Positions 28,421-37,262 are shown, counted from the stretch's first letter. The stretch is 64,000 nucleotides of DNA from an uncultured Bacilli bacterium (GCA_934148845.1 CAKPDH010000002.1:186001-250000); one strand, 5' to 3'. A program made the numbers and translations. Notes: generated from the letters alone by a model not told the origin.

Positions 28421-28464
28421 CTCCAAAACCGCTGATGTGGGTTCAACTCCTGCTACCCCTGCCA
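28421..28464 (+). repeat. 44-bp direct repeat, right copy (displaced tRNA-Trp 3' fragment, putative attR)
   Basis: Identical to 24564-24607. It lacks the tRNA 5' half and is not a functional tRNA gene. Confidence 0.85.
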
Positions 28465-28473
28465 TGGAAATTT

Positions 28474-28512
28474 ACAATTTAGCTTTTATTTTCAAAGTTA
28501 AATTGTTTTTTT
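28474..28512 (+). terminator. Terminator after the displaced tRNA-Trp fragment
   Basis: ACAATTTA/TAAATTGT with inner CTTT/AAAG pairing and seven T. Its position just past the fragment suggests it originally ended the tRNA-Trp transcript. Confidence 0.75.
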
Positions 28513-28516
28513 ATAT

Positions 28517-28548
28517 AACTGATACGAGATTTATATCAGTTTTTTTTA
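28517..28548 (+). terminator. Second terminator in series
   Basis: AACTGATA and TATCAGTT form an 8-bp stem followed by eight T. Confidence 0.75.
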
Positions 28549-28556
28549 TGTGATAA

Positions 28557-28586
28557 TTTACAAAAATAAAAATATTATGATATAAT
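28557..28586 (+). promoter_or_regulatory. Promoter of the zinc-ribbon gene
   Basis: TTTACA (28557-28562), 18-nt spacer and TATAAT (28581-28586). Confidence 0.65.
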
Positions 28587-28662
28587 CATTATAGGATAGT
28601 TAAATAAGTAATGAATAGGCTTATTAAATTATTCTTTAAAGTAGGATAAAAGGAGGAGTTAT

Positions 28663-29589
28663 ATGAATTGTCCTAATTGTGGAGCTGAAAATGCATCAAA
28701 TTCTAGTTTTTGTATTAAATGTGGAAGCAAGCTCATTAACGATCAAGCAAATAATCTAAACCAAAATATCAGTTTAAGTTCTAATTTAATACAAAATGAT
28801 GGTATAAACGTACCTAATGAAAATTATAATCAAGGTATTGTTTATCAAAATATAAAGCAGGCAGAAAATATACAGGCTAATACAAATAGTATGAATAATG
28901 GTTCTACTAGCGTTAGAACTGGAAATGAATTAAATTATTTTTCATACATAATAAATATATTACTTAAACCAATTAAAACTTTTAAAAACGAGGAAAAAAA
29001 ATTTGATACTAAAACTTCATTAATATTTAGTGGTATTGTTGCAGTCATGCTTATGATAATCAATTTAATTAAAAATATATTTAGTGTTATTCTTGTTAAA
29101 AAGTTTGACTATAATACACTAAAAACTAAAACTAGTATAGAATTTAGTAATCTTAAAAATTTAGAATGGTTTGATTTAATTGTTAAAAGATTACTACTAT
29201 TTGCTGCAATAATTGCTGTAATTGCGCTTGTATATTACTTGGCAGGATTAGTTATTAAAAAAGAGGCAAACTATACTAAAAACTTATCAATAGTTTCTAG
29301 TGCACTTATACCATACGCATTAATTGGAATGGTAGTTGCTCCTTTATTAAGTAATATATATGAAGAATTATACTTAATAGTTTTAGTTATTGCTACTATA
29401 TATTCAATAAGCATATTTATTACTCTTATTAATTATAGTATGAAATTAGAAAATAATGATCAAACTATATACTTTCATGTTATCTGTTTATCAATATTAA
29501 TTATTTCTAGTTATTATTTATATACTAAAGTATTACTTACTAGTTTCTTAGAAAGTAAAATTTCATCTTCATTAAATTATTTTAATTAA
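28663..29589 (+). CDS. Zinc-ribbon membrane protein, YIP1/DUF6574-like
   Basis: The 308-residue protein starts with a zinc ribbon (CPNCGAENASNSSFCIKCGSKL, four Cys at residues 3, 6, 18, 21). A disordered Asn/Gln-rich linker (about 27-85) follows, then five membrane helices from about residue 120. The order of helices and the segment before them (NILLKPIKTFKNEEKKF) resemble bacterial YIP1-type membrane proteins. Function unknown. GGAGGAG precedes the ATG, and a good promoter and terminator make it a single-gene unit. Confidence 0.75.
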   Translation: MNCPNCGAENASNSSFCIKCGSKLINDQANNLNQNISLSSNLIQNDGINVPNENYNQGIVYQNIKQAENIQANTNSMNNGSTSVRTGNELNYFSYIINILLKPIKTFKNEEKKFDTKTSLIFSGIVAVMLMIINLIKNIFSVILVKKFDYNTLKTKTSIEFSNLKNLEWFDLIVKRLLLFAAIIAVIALVYYLAGLVIKKEANYTKNLSIVSSALIPYALIGMVVAPLLSNIYEELYLIVLVIATIYSISIFITLINYSMKLENNDQTIYFHVICLSILIISSYYLYTKVLLTSFLESKISSSLNYFN

Positions 29590-29609
29590 GCTCAGATTGA
29601 GCTTTTTTT
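29589..29609 (+). terminator. Terminator after the zinc-ribbon gene
   Basis: AGCTCA and TGAGCT around a GAT loop with a following run of T. Confidence 0.75.
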
Positions 29610-29628
29610 GTTAATATATTAAATTTGC

Positions 29629-29658
29629 TTTACACAAAAATATTGAGTGTGCTATAAT
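29629..29658 (+). promoter_or_regulatory. Promoter of pyrG
   Basis: TTTACA (29629-29634), 18-nt spacer and TATAAT (29653-29658). Transcription should begin around 29664-29667, within AGAGAG just before CCTAG. Confidence 0.75.
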
Positions 29659-29667
29659 TAAAGAGAG

Positions 29668-29696
29668 CCTAGAGATACTCTCTAGGACTTTTTTTA
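29668..29696 (+). promoter_or_regulatory. pyrG leader terminator/attenuator
   Basis: CCTAGAGA and TCTCTAGG pair with a 3-nt loop, followed by ACTTTTTTT, only a few nt after the predicted start site and before the GGAGG of pyrG. In B. subtilis pyrG is attenuated by such a promoter-proximal hairpin, which is disabled when low CTP causes G addition at a GGG start. Here the initial transcribed sequence is AGAGAG and has no G run, so the mechanism must differ or be lost. Confidence 0.65.
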
Positions 29697-29708
29697 TAGG
29701 AGGAGTTT

Positions 29709-31310
29709 ATGACAAAATATGTATTTGTAACTGGTGGAGTTGTATCTGGTCTTGGCAAAGGAATAACTGCTTCAAGCATTGCATTATTATTAAAATCTAG
29801 AGGATATAAAGTATTTATGCAAAAGTTTGATCCATATTTTAATGTTGATCCAGGTACTATGAATCCTATTCAACACGGAGAGGTGTTTGTAACTTATGAT
29901 GGTTGTGAAACCGATCTTGACTTAGGTCACTATGAAAGATATATCGATGAGGAACTTAATTTTAGTTCTAATATTACAAGTGGCAAAATTTATAAATCTG
30001 TAATTGATAAAGAACGTAAAGGGGATTATCTAGGGGCAACAGTACAACTTGTTCCACATATAACTAATGAAATAAAAAATAAAGTATATGAAGCAGGTAG
30101 TTCTAGTAATGCAGATATTGTTATTACAGAAATTGGAGGAACAGTTGGTGACTTAGAGTCACAAAGTTTTATAGAAGCACTTAGACAAATTCAATATGAA
30201 AATGGAAGGGAAAATACATTTTTTATACATTGTACATTAGTTCCATTTATATATGGATCTGACGAACTTAAAACTAAACCTACACAAAATAGTGTTAAAG
30301 ATTTAAGAAATATGGGAATACAACCTGATGCTTTAGTACTTAGAGTACCTTTTAAAACAAATGAACACATAAAGGATAAATTATCTTTATTTTGCTCTGT
30401 TCCTAAAGAAAGGGTTATTGATTCTATTGATGTTAAAAACATTTATGAAGTACCAATAAATTATTATGATCAAAATATTGATGAAATAATACTTAATCAG
30501 TTTAATCTTCCTATAAAGCAAGCAAACTTAAATTACTGGAAAAAGCTTATTAAAACAGTTGATAATTTAAAAGACGAAATTGAAATATCTCTTGTTGGAA
30601 AATATGTAGAGTTACACGATGCTTACATATCTGTATGTGAAGCATTAAAACATGCTGGATATAAATATAATACTAAAATTAATATTAATTGGGTAGATTC
30701 TGAATCGTTAGAAGATTCAAAAGTAAATTTAAAAGAAGTATTTAAAAATTCAAAGGGCATCATAGTACCTGGAGGATTTGGATCAAGAGGTATTGAAGGC
30801 ATGATCAAAGCTATAAATTATGCAAGAGAAAATGACATACCTTTTCTTGGAATATGCTTAGGTATGCAGCTTTCTGTAATTGAGTTTGCACGTAATGTAT
30901 GTGGTATTAAAGATGCTACAAGTACTGAATTTAATCCACTTACCAAAAATCCTATAATAGATCTTATGAGTGATCAAAAAGCAATTGTAAATATGGGTGG
31001 TACATTAAGATTAGGTAATTATGACTGTACTTTAGTAAAAAATACATTAGTCTACAAAGATTATAACAAAGATACAATATTAGAAAGACATAGACATAGA
31101 TATGAATTTAATAATAAATATAAAGAAATACTAGAAAAAAATGGAATGGTTTTTAGTGGTATTAATTTAAAATCTAATTTAGTTGAAATTATAGAGCTTA
31201 AAAATCATAAGCATTTCATAGCGTCACAATTTCATCCTGAATTTAAATCAAGACCTACAAGACCTCATCCATTATTTGATTCATTTATAGCAGCAAGTTG
31301 TGGAAAATAG
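29709..31310 (+). CDS. pyrG: CTP synthase
   Basis: The 533-residue enzyme makes CTP from UTP, ATP and glutamine. The amidoligase domain (1 to about 265) shows GGVVSGLGKGITASSIA with the P-loop and DPYFNVDPGTMNP; the glutamine amidotransferase domain (about 295-533) shows GGFGSRG, the nucleophile in FLGICLGMQ (about Cys383) and the SQFHPEFKSRP His/Glu pair. All catalytic motifs are present and length is normal. It stands alone behind an attenuator-like hairpin. Confidence 0.98.
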   Translation: MTKYVFVTGGVVSGLGKGITASSIALLLKSRGYKVFMQKFDPYFNVDPGTMNPIQHGEVFVTYDGCETDLDLGHYERYIDEELNFSSNITSGKIYKSVIDKERKGDYLGATVQLVPHITNEIKNKVYEAGSSSNADIVITEIGGTVGDLESQSFIEALRQIQYENGRENTFFIHCTLVPFIYGSDELKTKPTQNSVKDLRNMGIQPDALVLRVPFKTNEHIKDKLSLFCSVPKERVIDSIDVKNIYEVPINYYDQNIDEIILNQFNLPIKQANLNYWKKLIKTVDNLKDEIEISLVGKYVELHDAYISVCEALKHAGYKYNTKININWVDSESLEDSKVNLKEVFKNSKGIIVPGGFGSRGIEGMIKAINYARENDIPFLGICLGMQLSVIEFARNVCGIKDATSTEFNPLTKNPIIDLMSDQKAIVNMGGTLRLGNYDCTLVKNTLVYKDYNKDTILERHRHRYEFNNKYKEILEKNGMVFSGINLKSNLVEIIELKNHKHFIASQFHPEFKSRPTRPHPLFDSFIAASCGK

Positions 31311-31312
31311 AA

Positions 31313-33523
31313 TTATCTATTTTCTTTTTTATACATTAATATTAAAGATATTCCAATAATAGAAATTATAAAACACGTAGCAATTAATTTAATATTATCA
31401 AATGTTTTAGGGTTATCTATAATTTCTACATTAGTTATTGTAAAAGTATTTCCATCCTGTGTTATGCTTTTTTTATAATTATTTAATTTAGTTACTTCAT
31501 CGACACTCCAATCATCATCACTATCTAGAACTTGCCAAGTATAAGACCAGTTATTACTATCATTTAGTTCTATAATATTGCCATATGGTTTACCATTCTT
31601 ATATAACTGAATTTCAATTTTTTTTGGAATTTGACTTTGTGACTTCCATACTTTATTTACTGTAATGTAGATTTCTTTTTGTACTTTTTCATTTTCTAAA
31701 TATAATATATTTTTTTTATCAATTTTTAAGTTTGGATTTATGTAAATTTCACCATAAGAAGCATTTACTTCATATTCTGTATTATCAAGTACATAATCAT
31801 CTAAAGTACTTATCTCCTTTAAAATATATTTATGTCCTGATGGAATATTAAATATAACCATTCCATCTTCATCTGATGAAGAAATAAAATCAGCAATTTC
31901 TATATTATCTTCTTTTTTACATTGATCACTATGGATTAACTTAAATTTAACATTAGCTAGTCCTTTTAATTCATTTGATGATACTTTCCTAAATTTAAGT
32001 GTAGTTAAATACCCCATTACCTTAGGTATTTTAAAATCAATACTTTTTAGATCCGATAAAACATTATCTTCTAGTATTTTATAATCTAGTTTAGTTATTC
32101 CGTTTGTATTATATATATAATTATTAATAAATTTTTTAAATTCATTTTTTAATCTAATCTTATATTTAATTGAATAATGGTATATAGTTTTACCAGATGT
32201 TTTATCAATCGTATAACCAGAATTTTTTAAATCCCATAAAATTGTATCATCTACTACACTACAAGTATCTGAAGTATTCTCTCCAAGAGTTCCACTTAAA
32301 CTACTAGATAATTTATTATCATTATAAAATCCCAAAAATTCTATATAGTTATCTTTACTATCATTTATTTTATCATTAACTACCCAGGATGGTATTACTT
32401 TAGTTAAACTCTTAGTTTTTATTTCAGTAAAAATACTTTTATATTTAGCTTTAAGTTCTTCAGTAGCTGTAGCTTCAAAATAATATCCTGACGCTATTTC
32501 ATTTTTTAGCCAATTTTTATAGTCTTCTAAGGTATTACCAATTACATAATCTTTATTATAATTCTTATTATTTTCTGATTTTAAAAAGCTATCAACAACA
32601 GAAAAATTATTACCATCTGCAGATGTTAACTCATCTACTGATTTTTGACCATTTAATGTACCTATTGAAAATATTGTTATATTATTTTCTTTTATTTTTT
32701 TAGCAATTTTTAAAGCTCTTAAAGCTGCCATATCACTATAGCTAGTTCCATATGAACAAGGTAATTTTTTATTACTATTATAAAAATTTCCCTCACTTTG
32801 GCTTGTAGCATTACTTGTATATGTATCATATCCTATATATCCAGATTTTATATACGTTGTTGGAAATCCATCACTTAATATAATTATATATTTATTATCA
32901 CTTTTTGACGTTTTTAACATATCATAAGCCATCTTTAATCCAGCTTCTATATTTGTAAATCTTTTCTTAGAATTATTATAATCTTTTTCAGTAACAATTT
33001 TATTTGTACTATTTTTCATATTATTTATAAGTTTTATAGATGCACTTTTAGTCTTACAATTTTCTAGATCAAATATTTTTTTAGCATCACTGTTAAATGC
33101 TACATATCCAATCTCTCTTATACCAGATGAATTTTCTGAATATTTATAAAACGTATTAATAAAATCTTCTCCAGCCTTAATAGCTGCATCATATCTAGTA
33201 TCCATTTTTTTATTCTTTATACTAGTTCCATCTATATTAGTAGTAACCATCGTATTAGATACATCCATAACTATTACAACAGATATATTACTATTATTAA
33301 TAACATCTTTTATATTTACACTAGTTTTAACATCTAATGTTATATCAAAATAATTTTCTTTAGATGTTTTAGAAACTATTTTACTTACTGAAACACCATC
33401 CTTATTTAATCCAAATTTAGGATTACTACCTCCAATATCACTTATTTGAATTTTATTATCACTTGCGCATACACTAGCCGTAAATAATAATAAAGTTAAA
33501 ATTACAAAAACAATTTTTTTCAT
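31313..33523 (-). CDS. Cell-surface protein: VWA, SpaA-like and Cna_B domains with a sortase-type tail
   Basis: The 736-residue protein has a signal peptide (1-20) and a von Willebrand A domain with MIDAS DVSNT at 87-91, an internal Thr loop and ILSDGFP. A SpaA-type prealbumin domain follows (about 520-610: LTTLKFRKVSSNELKGLANVKFKLIHSD, ending YVLDNTEYEVNA), then a Cna_B repeat (about 620-700: YITVNKVWKSQSQIPKKIEIQLYKNG). The tail is NPKTF, a membrane helix and KKENR. The pentapeptide departs from LPXTG but the layout is that of a sortase substrate. SpaA and Cna_B folds often carry Lys-Asn isopeptide bonds. It resembles pilus or adhesin subunits; no sortase gene is in the window. Confidence 0.85.
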   Translation of the reverse strand: MKKIVFVILTLLLFTASVCASDNKIQISDIGGSNPKFGLNKDGVSVSKIVSKTSKENYFDITLDVKTSVNIKDVINNSNISVVIVMDVSNTMVTTNIDGTSIKNKKMDTRYDAAIKAGEDFINTFYKYSENSSGIREIGYVAFNSDAKKIFDLENCKTKSASIKLINNMKNSTNKIVTEKDYNNSKKRFTNIEAGLKMAYDMLKTSKSDNKYIIILSDGFPTTYIKSGYIGYDTYTSNATSQSEGNFYNSNKKLPCSYGTSYSDMAALRALKIAKKIKENNITIFSIGTLNGQKSVDELTSADGNNFSVVDSFLKSENNKNYNKDYVIGNTLEDYKNWLKNEIASGYYFEATATEELKAKYKSIFTEIKTKSLTKVIPSWVVNDKINDSKDNYIEFLGFYNDNKLSSSLSGTLGENTSDTCSVVDDTILWDLKNSGYTIDKTSGKTIYHYSIKYKIRLKNEFKKFINNYIYNTNGITKLDYKILEDNVLSDLKSIDFKIPKVMGYLTTLKFRKVSSNELKGLANVKFKLIHSDQCKKEDNIEIADFISSSDEDGMVIFNIPSGHKYILKEISTLDDYVLDNTEYEVNASYGEIYINPNLKIDKKNILYLENEKVQKEIYITVNKVWKSQSQIPKKIEIQLYKNGKPYGNIIELNDSNNWSYTWQVLDSDDDWSVDEVTKLNNYKKSITQDGNTFTITNVEIIDNPKTFDNIKLIATCFIISIIGISLILMYKKENR

Positions 33524-33624
33524 TTTATCCTCCTTTAAAATTTAAATATATTTTATAATTAAAACTAAGTAAAATTTGTCGGATAATGTTTAAGTTATCA
33601 TGTTATAATATTATTGGTGATAAA

Positions 33625-34752
33625 ATGAATATTGATATTATAAATAATATGAAAAAGCATAATTTAAATTTATCTAAGTATGCATGTTTTGATGAAGATG
33701 CGATTAGACTAAATAAGGAAGATAAAGATATAAGAACTGATTTTTATAGAGATACAGATAGAATATTATACTCATTATCTTATATTAGATATATTGATAA
33801 AACTCAAGTATATTCTAATACAGAAAATGATATGATAAGCAAAAGAATACTTCACGTACAACTTGTAAGCAAAATAGCTCGTACAATAGGAAGAGCTCTT
33901 AACCTAAACGAAGACCTAATTGAAGCATCATCACTAGGTCATGACTTAGGTCATGTTCCATTTGGACATGTTGGAGAGCATATTCTTAATGATATAAGTC
34001 TTAAAAATAATGAAGGATATTTTTATCACAATATACAAAGCGTTAGAACACTTATGTATATTGAAAATGGTGGGATGGGTTCTAATATAACTTTACAGGT
34101 TTTAGATAGTATTATGTGTCATAATGGTGAGAGGTTATGTGATATATATAAACCAACAAAAAAAGATAAAGATGAATTTATAAAAGAATATAATAATTCA
34201 TATAAAGATATTAATATATGCAAAAATTTGATACCAATGACACTTGAAGGATGCGTATTAAAAATTAGCGATATAATAGCTTACATAGGTAAAGATATAG
34301 ATGACGCTATAAGATTAAATAAAATTAAAAAAAGTGATATCCCTAAAGAAATTACTGATATATTAGGTAATAGTAATAGAAGTATAATTAATACTGTTAT
34401 ATTAGATATAATAAATAACAGTATCAATAAGAACTATATAAAATTATCCTCAAATATCTTTAATGCACTTAACAAATTATTAAAATTTAATTATGAAAAT
34501 ATATATTTAAAAGCAAATTCAGAGGAACAAATAAACAAATATAAAGACATGTTTGAAGCTTTATTTAACGTATATAAAACTCATTTAAAGAATAATAAAA
34601 CAGATGAAGATATATATACATTATTTATTAATGACATGTCTAGCTTTTATAAAAAGAATACTGAAAATAGAATAATTATAGATTATATAGCAGGTATGAC
34701 TGATGATTTTTTCATTAGTCAATATAATAAATATGTTAACGTAAACAAATAA
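33625..34752 (+). CDS. HD-domain dNTP triphosphohydrolase-like protein (dGTPase family)
   Basis: The start at 33625 has GGTGAT 3 nt upstream. The 375-residue protein shows the dGTPase N-terminal pattern (DTDRILYSLSYIRYIDKTQVY), the first metal His in RILHVQLVSKIARTIGRAL (His77) and the HD pair GHDLGHVPFGHVGE (His106-Asp107), with a further His in the YHNIQSVRT segment and Asp in CVLKISDIIAYIGKDIDDAI. Family members hydrolyse dGTP or other dNTPs to nucleosides and triphosphate. It stands alone and its substrate cannot be read from sequence. Confidence 0.88.
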   Translation: MNIDIINNMKKHNLNLSKYACFDEDAIRLNKEDKDIRTDFYRDTDRILYSLSYIRYIDKTQVYSNTENDMISKRILHVQLVSKIARTIGRALNLNEDLIEASSLGHDLGHVPFGHVGEHILNDISLKNNEGYFYHNIQSVRTLMYIENGGMGSNITLQVLDSIMCHNGERLCDIYKPTKKDKDEFIKEYNNSYKDINICKNLIPMTLEGCVLKISDIIAYIGKDIDDAIRLNKIKKSDIPKEITDILGNSNRSIINTVILDIINNSINKNYIKLSSNIFNALNKLLKFNYENIYLKANSEEQINKYKDMFEALFNVYKTHLKNNKTDEDIYTLFINDMSSFYKKNTENRIIIDYIAGMTDDFFISQYNKYVNVNK

Positions 34753-34823
34753 TATTTTTTATAGTTTACCTAATTATACAAATAAATAAATAAAATACAT
34801 GGTATAATAATATAGTGATCAAT

Positions 34824-36518
34824 ATGAAGAAAAAAAATTTAAATAAAAGAAATAAAAAATATAAAATATTAAGTGTAATACTTTTTTTAATAACTATATT
34901 ATTTACTATTACTATTATTAGAGCAGATATTCTTCCTACTAAATATTTTATTATATTAATGATTATAGTTATTATTTTTGATTTATTTAATATTAAATTA
35001 CTTTCATTAAAAAAATTAAAGACTAAAGTAAAAGGATTTATATCTATATTTGTTATAATAGCTATTATAGCTATGACTATTTTAAGTATATATCTAAATA
35101 AAACTGTAAATTTATTAGAAAAAAATGGTGAATCTAGATATAAAACAGAAAATTATTCAGTATTAGTTCTAAAAGAAAGCAATTATAATAGTATTAAAGA
35201 TTTAAAGAATAAAAATATTGGATATTATAAAAACACAAATAAAAATGCACTAGAAAAAATAAAAAAGAAGGTAATTGGAAAATATATAGAGGAAAAATCT
35301 GCTGATGAAATAGTAGATAACTTATTAAATCAAGATATAGACGCCATTATACTAGAAGATTCAATGAAAAGTATAATAAAAGAACAAAATGATAGTTTTA
35401 GTAATAGCATAAGAGAAATATATAAATTTTCAATTAAGATTAAAACCGAATCTACTTTAAAGGATGTAAAAGTAACAAAAGAATGTTTTGCAATATATAT
35501 AAGTGGCATTGACACTTATGGAGAAATTTCTTCAGTATCTAGAAGTGATGTTAACATAGTAGCATTCATAAATCCACAAACTAAGCAAATGTTATTAATT
35601 TCTATTCCAAGAGATTATTATGTACAACTACACGGTACTACTGGATATAAAGATAAATTAACGCATGCTGGAATATATGGAATAGATATGTCAGTTAAAA
35701 CAATAGAAGATCTTCTTGATGCTAAAATAAATTATTATTTAAAAGTTAATTTCACATCAGTTATAGATATTGTTGATGCTCTAGGTGGTGTTGATGTTTA
35801 TTCAGAATACACATTTACATCATATTCTGGGTTTAGCTTTAAAGAAGGTATGAACTCTGTTAATGGAGAACAAGCTCTTGATTTTGCACGTACTCGTAAA
35901 GCATTTAAAAATGGAGATAGACAACGTGGTATAAATCAACAAGCTCTTATTGAGGCTATGATGAGAAAAGCTACAAGTAAAGCCATAATAACTAAATATA
36001 GCTCACTATTAAATTCTATTGATGGCAAATATCAAACTAATATAAGTTATAAAAAAATTACTTCTCTTATTAAAATGCAACTAAATGATATGTCTAAATG
36101 GACTATAAATTCATATAGTTTATCTGGTATTGATAGTTATAATTATACTTACTCTTATAATCAATTATTATATGTAATGGAGCCAGATCAAGATACAATA
36201 GATGAAGCAAAAGAATTAATAAGAACATTATTGAATAACGAAAAGTTAGAAAATTCATATGAAAATATATCAGAGCAAAGTAAAAGTAATAAGGTAAACA
36301 AAACTAATACGTCACTTTCATACAACAATTCTAATGTAGAAATTAAAACAAGTAGCGTTAACAATAGTAATACTGCTACTACTGAAGATGATAAAAGTGA
36401 TATAGATAGCATAAATGATATAAATAGTATAGAAGAAAAAGACAATGAAAATATCATAGATAATATTAAAGAATTTGAAGATGATATAAACAATGAAGAT
36501 ATAAATACTGAAGAATAA
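34824..36518 (+). CDS. LytR-CpsA-Psr (LCP) family wall-polymer transferase with extra N-terminal domain
   Basis: The start at 34824 follows a TAGTGAT site; a GTG three codons upstream is possible. The 564 residues contain three membrane helices within the first 100 and a 100-residue domain (about 108-215) that reads like one lobe of a solute-binding protein (YSVLVLKESNYNSIKDLKNKNIGYYKN). The LCP domain (about 220-450) has the catalytic Arg/Asp residues in SRSDVNIVAFINPQTKQMLLISIPRDYYV and FARTRK...GDRQRG. A long Asn/Ser/Asp/Glu-rich tail follows. LCP enzymes move teichoic acid or other glycopolymers from lipid carrier to peptidoglycan. The extra domain is not part of the core family. Confidence 0.9.
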   Translation: MKKKNLNKRNKKYKILSVILFLITILFTITIIRADILPTKYFIILMIIVIIFDLFNIKLLSLKKLKTKVKGFISIFVIIAIIAMTILSIYLNKTVNLLEKNGESRYKTENYSVLVLKESNYNSIKDLKNKNIGYYKNTNKNALEKIKKKVIGKYIEEKSADEIVDNLLNQDIDAIILEDSMKSIIKEQNDSFSNSIREIYKFSIKIKTESTLKDVKVTKECFAIYISGIDTYGEISSVSRSDVNIVAFINPQTKQMLLISIPRDYYVQLHGTTGYKDKLTHAGIYGIDMSVKTIEDLLDAKINYYLKVNFTSVIDIVDALGGVDVYSEYTFTSYSGFSFKEGMNSVNGEQALDFARTRKAFKNGDRQRGINQQALIEAMMRKATSKAIITKYSSLLNSIDGKYQTNISYKKITSLIKMQLNDMSKWTINSYSLSGIDSYNYTYSYNQLLYVMEPDQDTIDEAKELIRTLLNNEKLENSYENISEQSKSNKVNKTNTSLSYNNSNVEIKTSSVNNSNTATTEDDKSDIDSINDINSIEEKDNENIIDNIKEFEDDINNEDINTEE

Positions 36519-36539
36519 TATCTTTAAAATTAAAATTTT

Positions 36540-36565
36540 AACCGTACCATAAAGGTACGGTTTTC
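36540..36565 (+). terminator. Terminator of the LCP gene
   Basis: AACCGTACC and GGTACGGTT form a 9-bp stem with a 5-nt loop, followed by TTTTC. Confidence 0.8.
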
Positions 36566-36602
36566 TATTAGCTAAAAGTTTATATGTTAATAATAAAATA
36601 AA

Positions 36603-36623
36603 AATCCTTATAAAATAAGGATT
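36603..36623 (-). terminator. Terminator of the distal tRNA operon
   Basis: AATCCTTAT and ATAAGGATT pair on the minus strand, followed by TTTTATT. Confidence 0.75.
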
Positions 36624-36633
36624 AATTAATCAA

Positions 36634-36710
36634 TGGTCGGGAAAACAGGATTTGAACCTGCAACCCCTTGGTCCCAAACCAAGTGCTCTACCAAGTTGAG
36701 CCATTTCCCG
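36634..36710 (-). tRNA. tRNA-Pro (TGG)
   Basis: CGGGAAATGGCTCAA start, anticodon loop TTTGGGA (TGG), CCA encoded. Last gene of the second tRNA unit (Ser-fMet-Asp-Phe-Arg-Pro). Confidence 0.95.
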
Positions 36711-36719
36711 ATATATAAA

Positions 36720-36796
36720 TGGTGCGCTCGAAGGGATTCGAACCCCTGACCTTTTGGTTCGTAGCCAAACACTCTATCCAGCTGAGCTACGAGCGC
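36720..36796 (-). tRNA. tRNA-Arg (ACG)
   Basis: GCGCTCGTAGCTCAG start, anticodon loop CTACGAA (ACG, wobble A expected to become inosine), CCA encoded. Confidence 0.95.
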
Positions 36797-36818
36797 ATTA
36801 CTACGTTCAATTTTAAAA

Positions 36819-36894
<76 letters not shown>

Positions 36895-36902
36895 AAAAAA
36901 AA

Positions 36903-36978
36903 TGGCGGTTCCGACGAGAATCGAACTCGCGATCTTCTGCGTGACAGGCAGACGTGATAACCGCTACACCACGGAACC
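36903..36978 (-). tRNA. tRNA-Asp (GTC)
   Basis: GGTTCCGTGGTGTAG start, anticodon loop CTGTCAC (GTC), CCA encoded. Confidence 0.95.
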
Positions 36979-36981
36979 ATT

Positions 36982-37058
36982 TGGTTGCGGGAGAAGGATT
37001 TGAACCTACGACCTCTGGGTTATGAGCCCAGCGAGCTACCAAGCTGCTCCATCCCGCG
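36982..37058 (-). tRNA. tRNA-fMet (CAT), initiator
   Basis: CGCGGGATGGAGCAG start, anticodon loop CTCATAA (CAT). The unpaired C1-A72 position and GGG pairs in the anticodon stem mark the initiator tRNA. CCA encoded. Confidence 0.95.
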
Positions 37059-37071
37059 ATATAAATATAAA

Positions 37072-37162
37072 TGGCGGAGAAAGAGGGATTCGAACCCCCG
37101 CACCGTTTCCGGCCTCCTGGTTTTCAAGACCAGTCCCTTCAACCAGACTTGGGTATTTCTCC
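37072..37162 (-). tRNA. tRNA-Ser (TGA)
   Basis: GGAGAAATACCCAAG start, anticodon loop CTTGAAA (TGA), long variable arm, 91 nt, CCA encoded. First gene of the second tRNA unit. Confidence 0.95.
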
Positions 37163-37177
37163 AACATTGACAAGATT

Positions 37178-37207
37178 ATTCTATCATATATAAATATATT
37201 TTGTCAA
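37178..37207 (-). promoter_or_regulatory. Promoter of the Ser-fMet-Asp-Phe-Arg-Pro tRNA unit
   Basis: Minus-strand TTGACA (37202-37207), 18-nt spacer and TAGAAT (37178-37183), directly upstream of tRNA-Ser. Confidence 0.75.
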
Positions 37208-37230
37208 TAAAATCAATAAAGCTTTTTTGA

Positions 37231-37250
37231 AAAAAAGTAGTATCCTACTT
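37231..37250 (-). terminator. Terminator between the two tRNA units
   Basis: AAGTAG and CTACTT pair around GATA on the minus strand, followed by a run of T. It ends the Val-Thr-Tyr-Gln-Lys-Leu unit. Confidence 0.75.
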
Positions 37251-37262
37251 ATAATCAAATAT

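Larger units (their letters stand above)
24564..28464 (+). mobile_element. Putative tRNA-Trp-integrated island carrying an O-acetylation operon
   Basis: Two exact 44-bp copies of the tRNA-Trp 3' part bound a 3,857-bp unit. The left copy completes a functional tRNA. The right copy is a displaced 3' fragment followed at once by a terminator hairpin (28474-28512), which looks like the tRNA gene's original terminator. Inside are an 86-residue protein, a DUF4358 protein, an MBOAT acyltransferase and a DHHW protein. There is no integrase or excisionase, so the element would be a relic or mobilised in trans. The direct repeat is seen in the sequence; mobility is inference. Confidence 0.6.

Noticed and set aside
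28421..28464. Second tRNA-Trp gene
   Set aside because: Only the 3' part is present; no acceptor 5' strand or D-arm can be found upstream.
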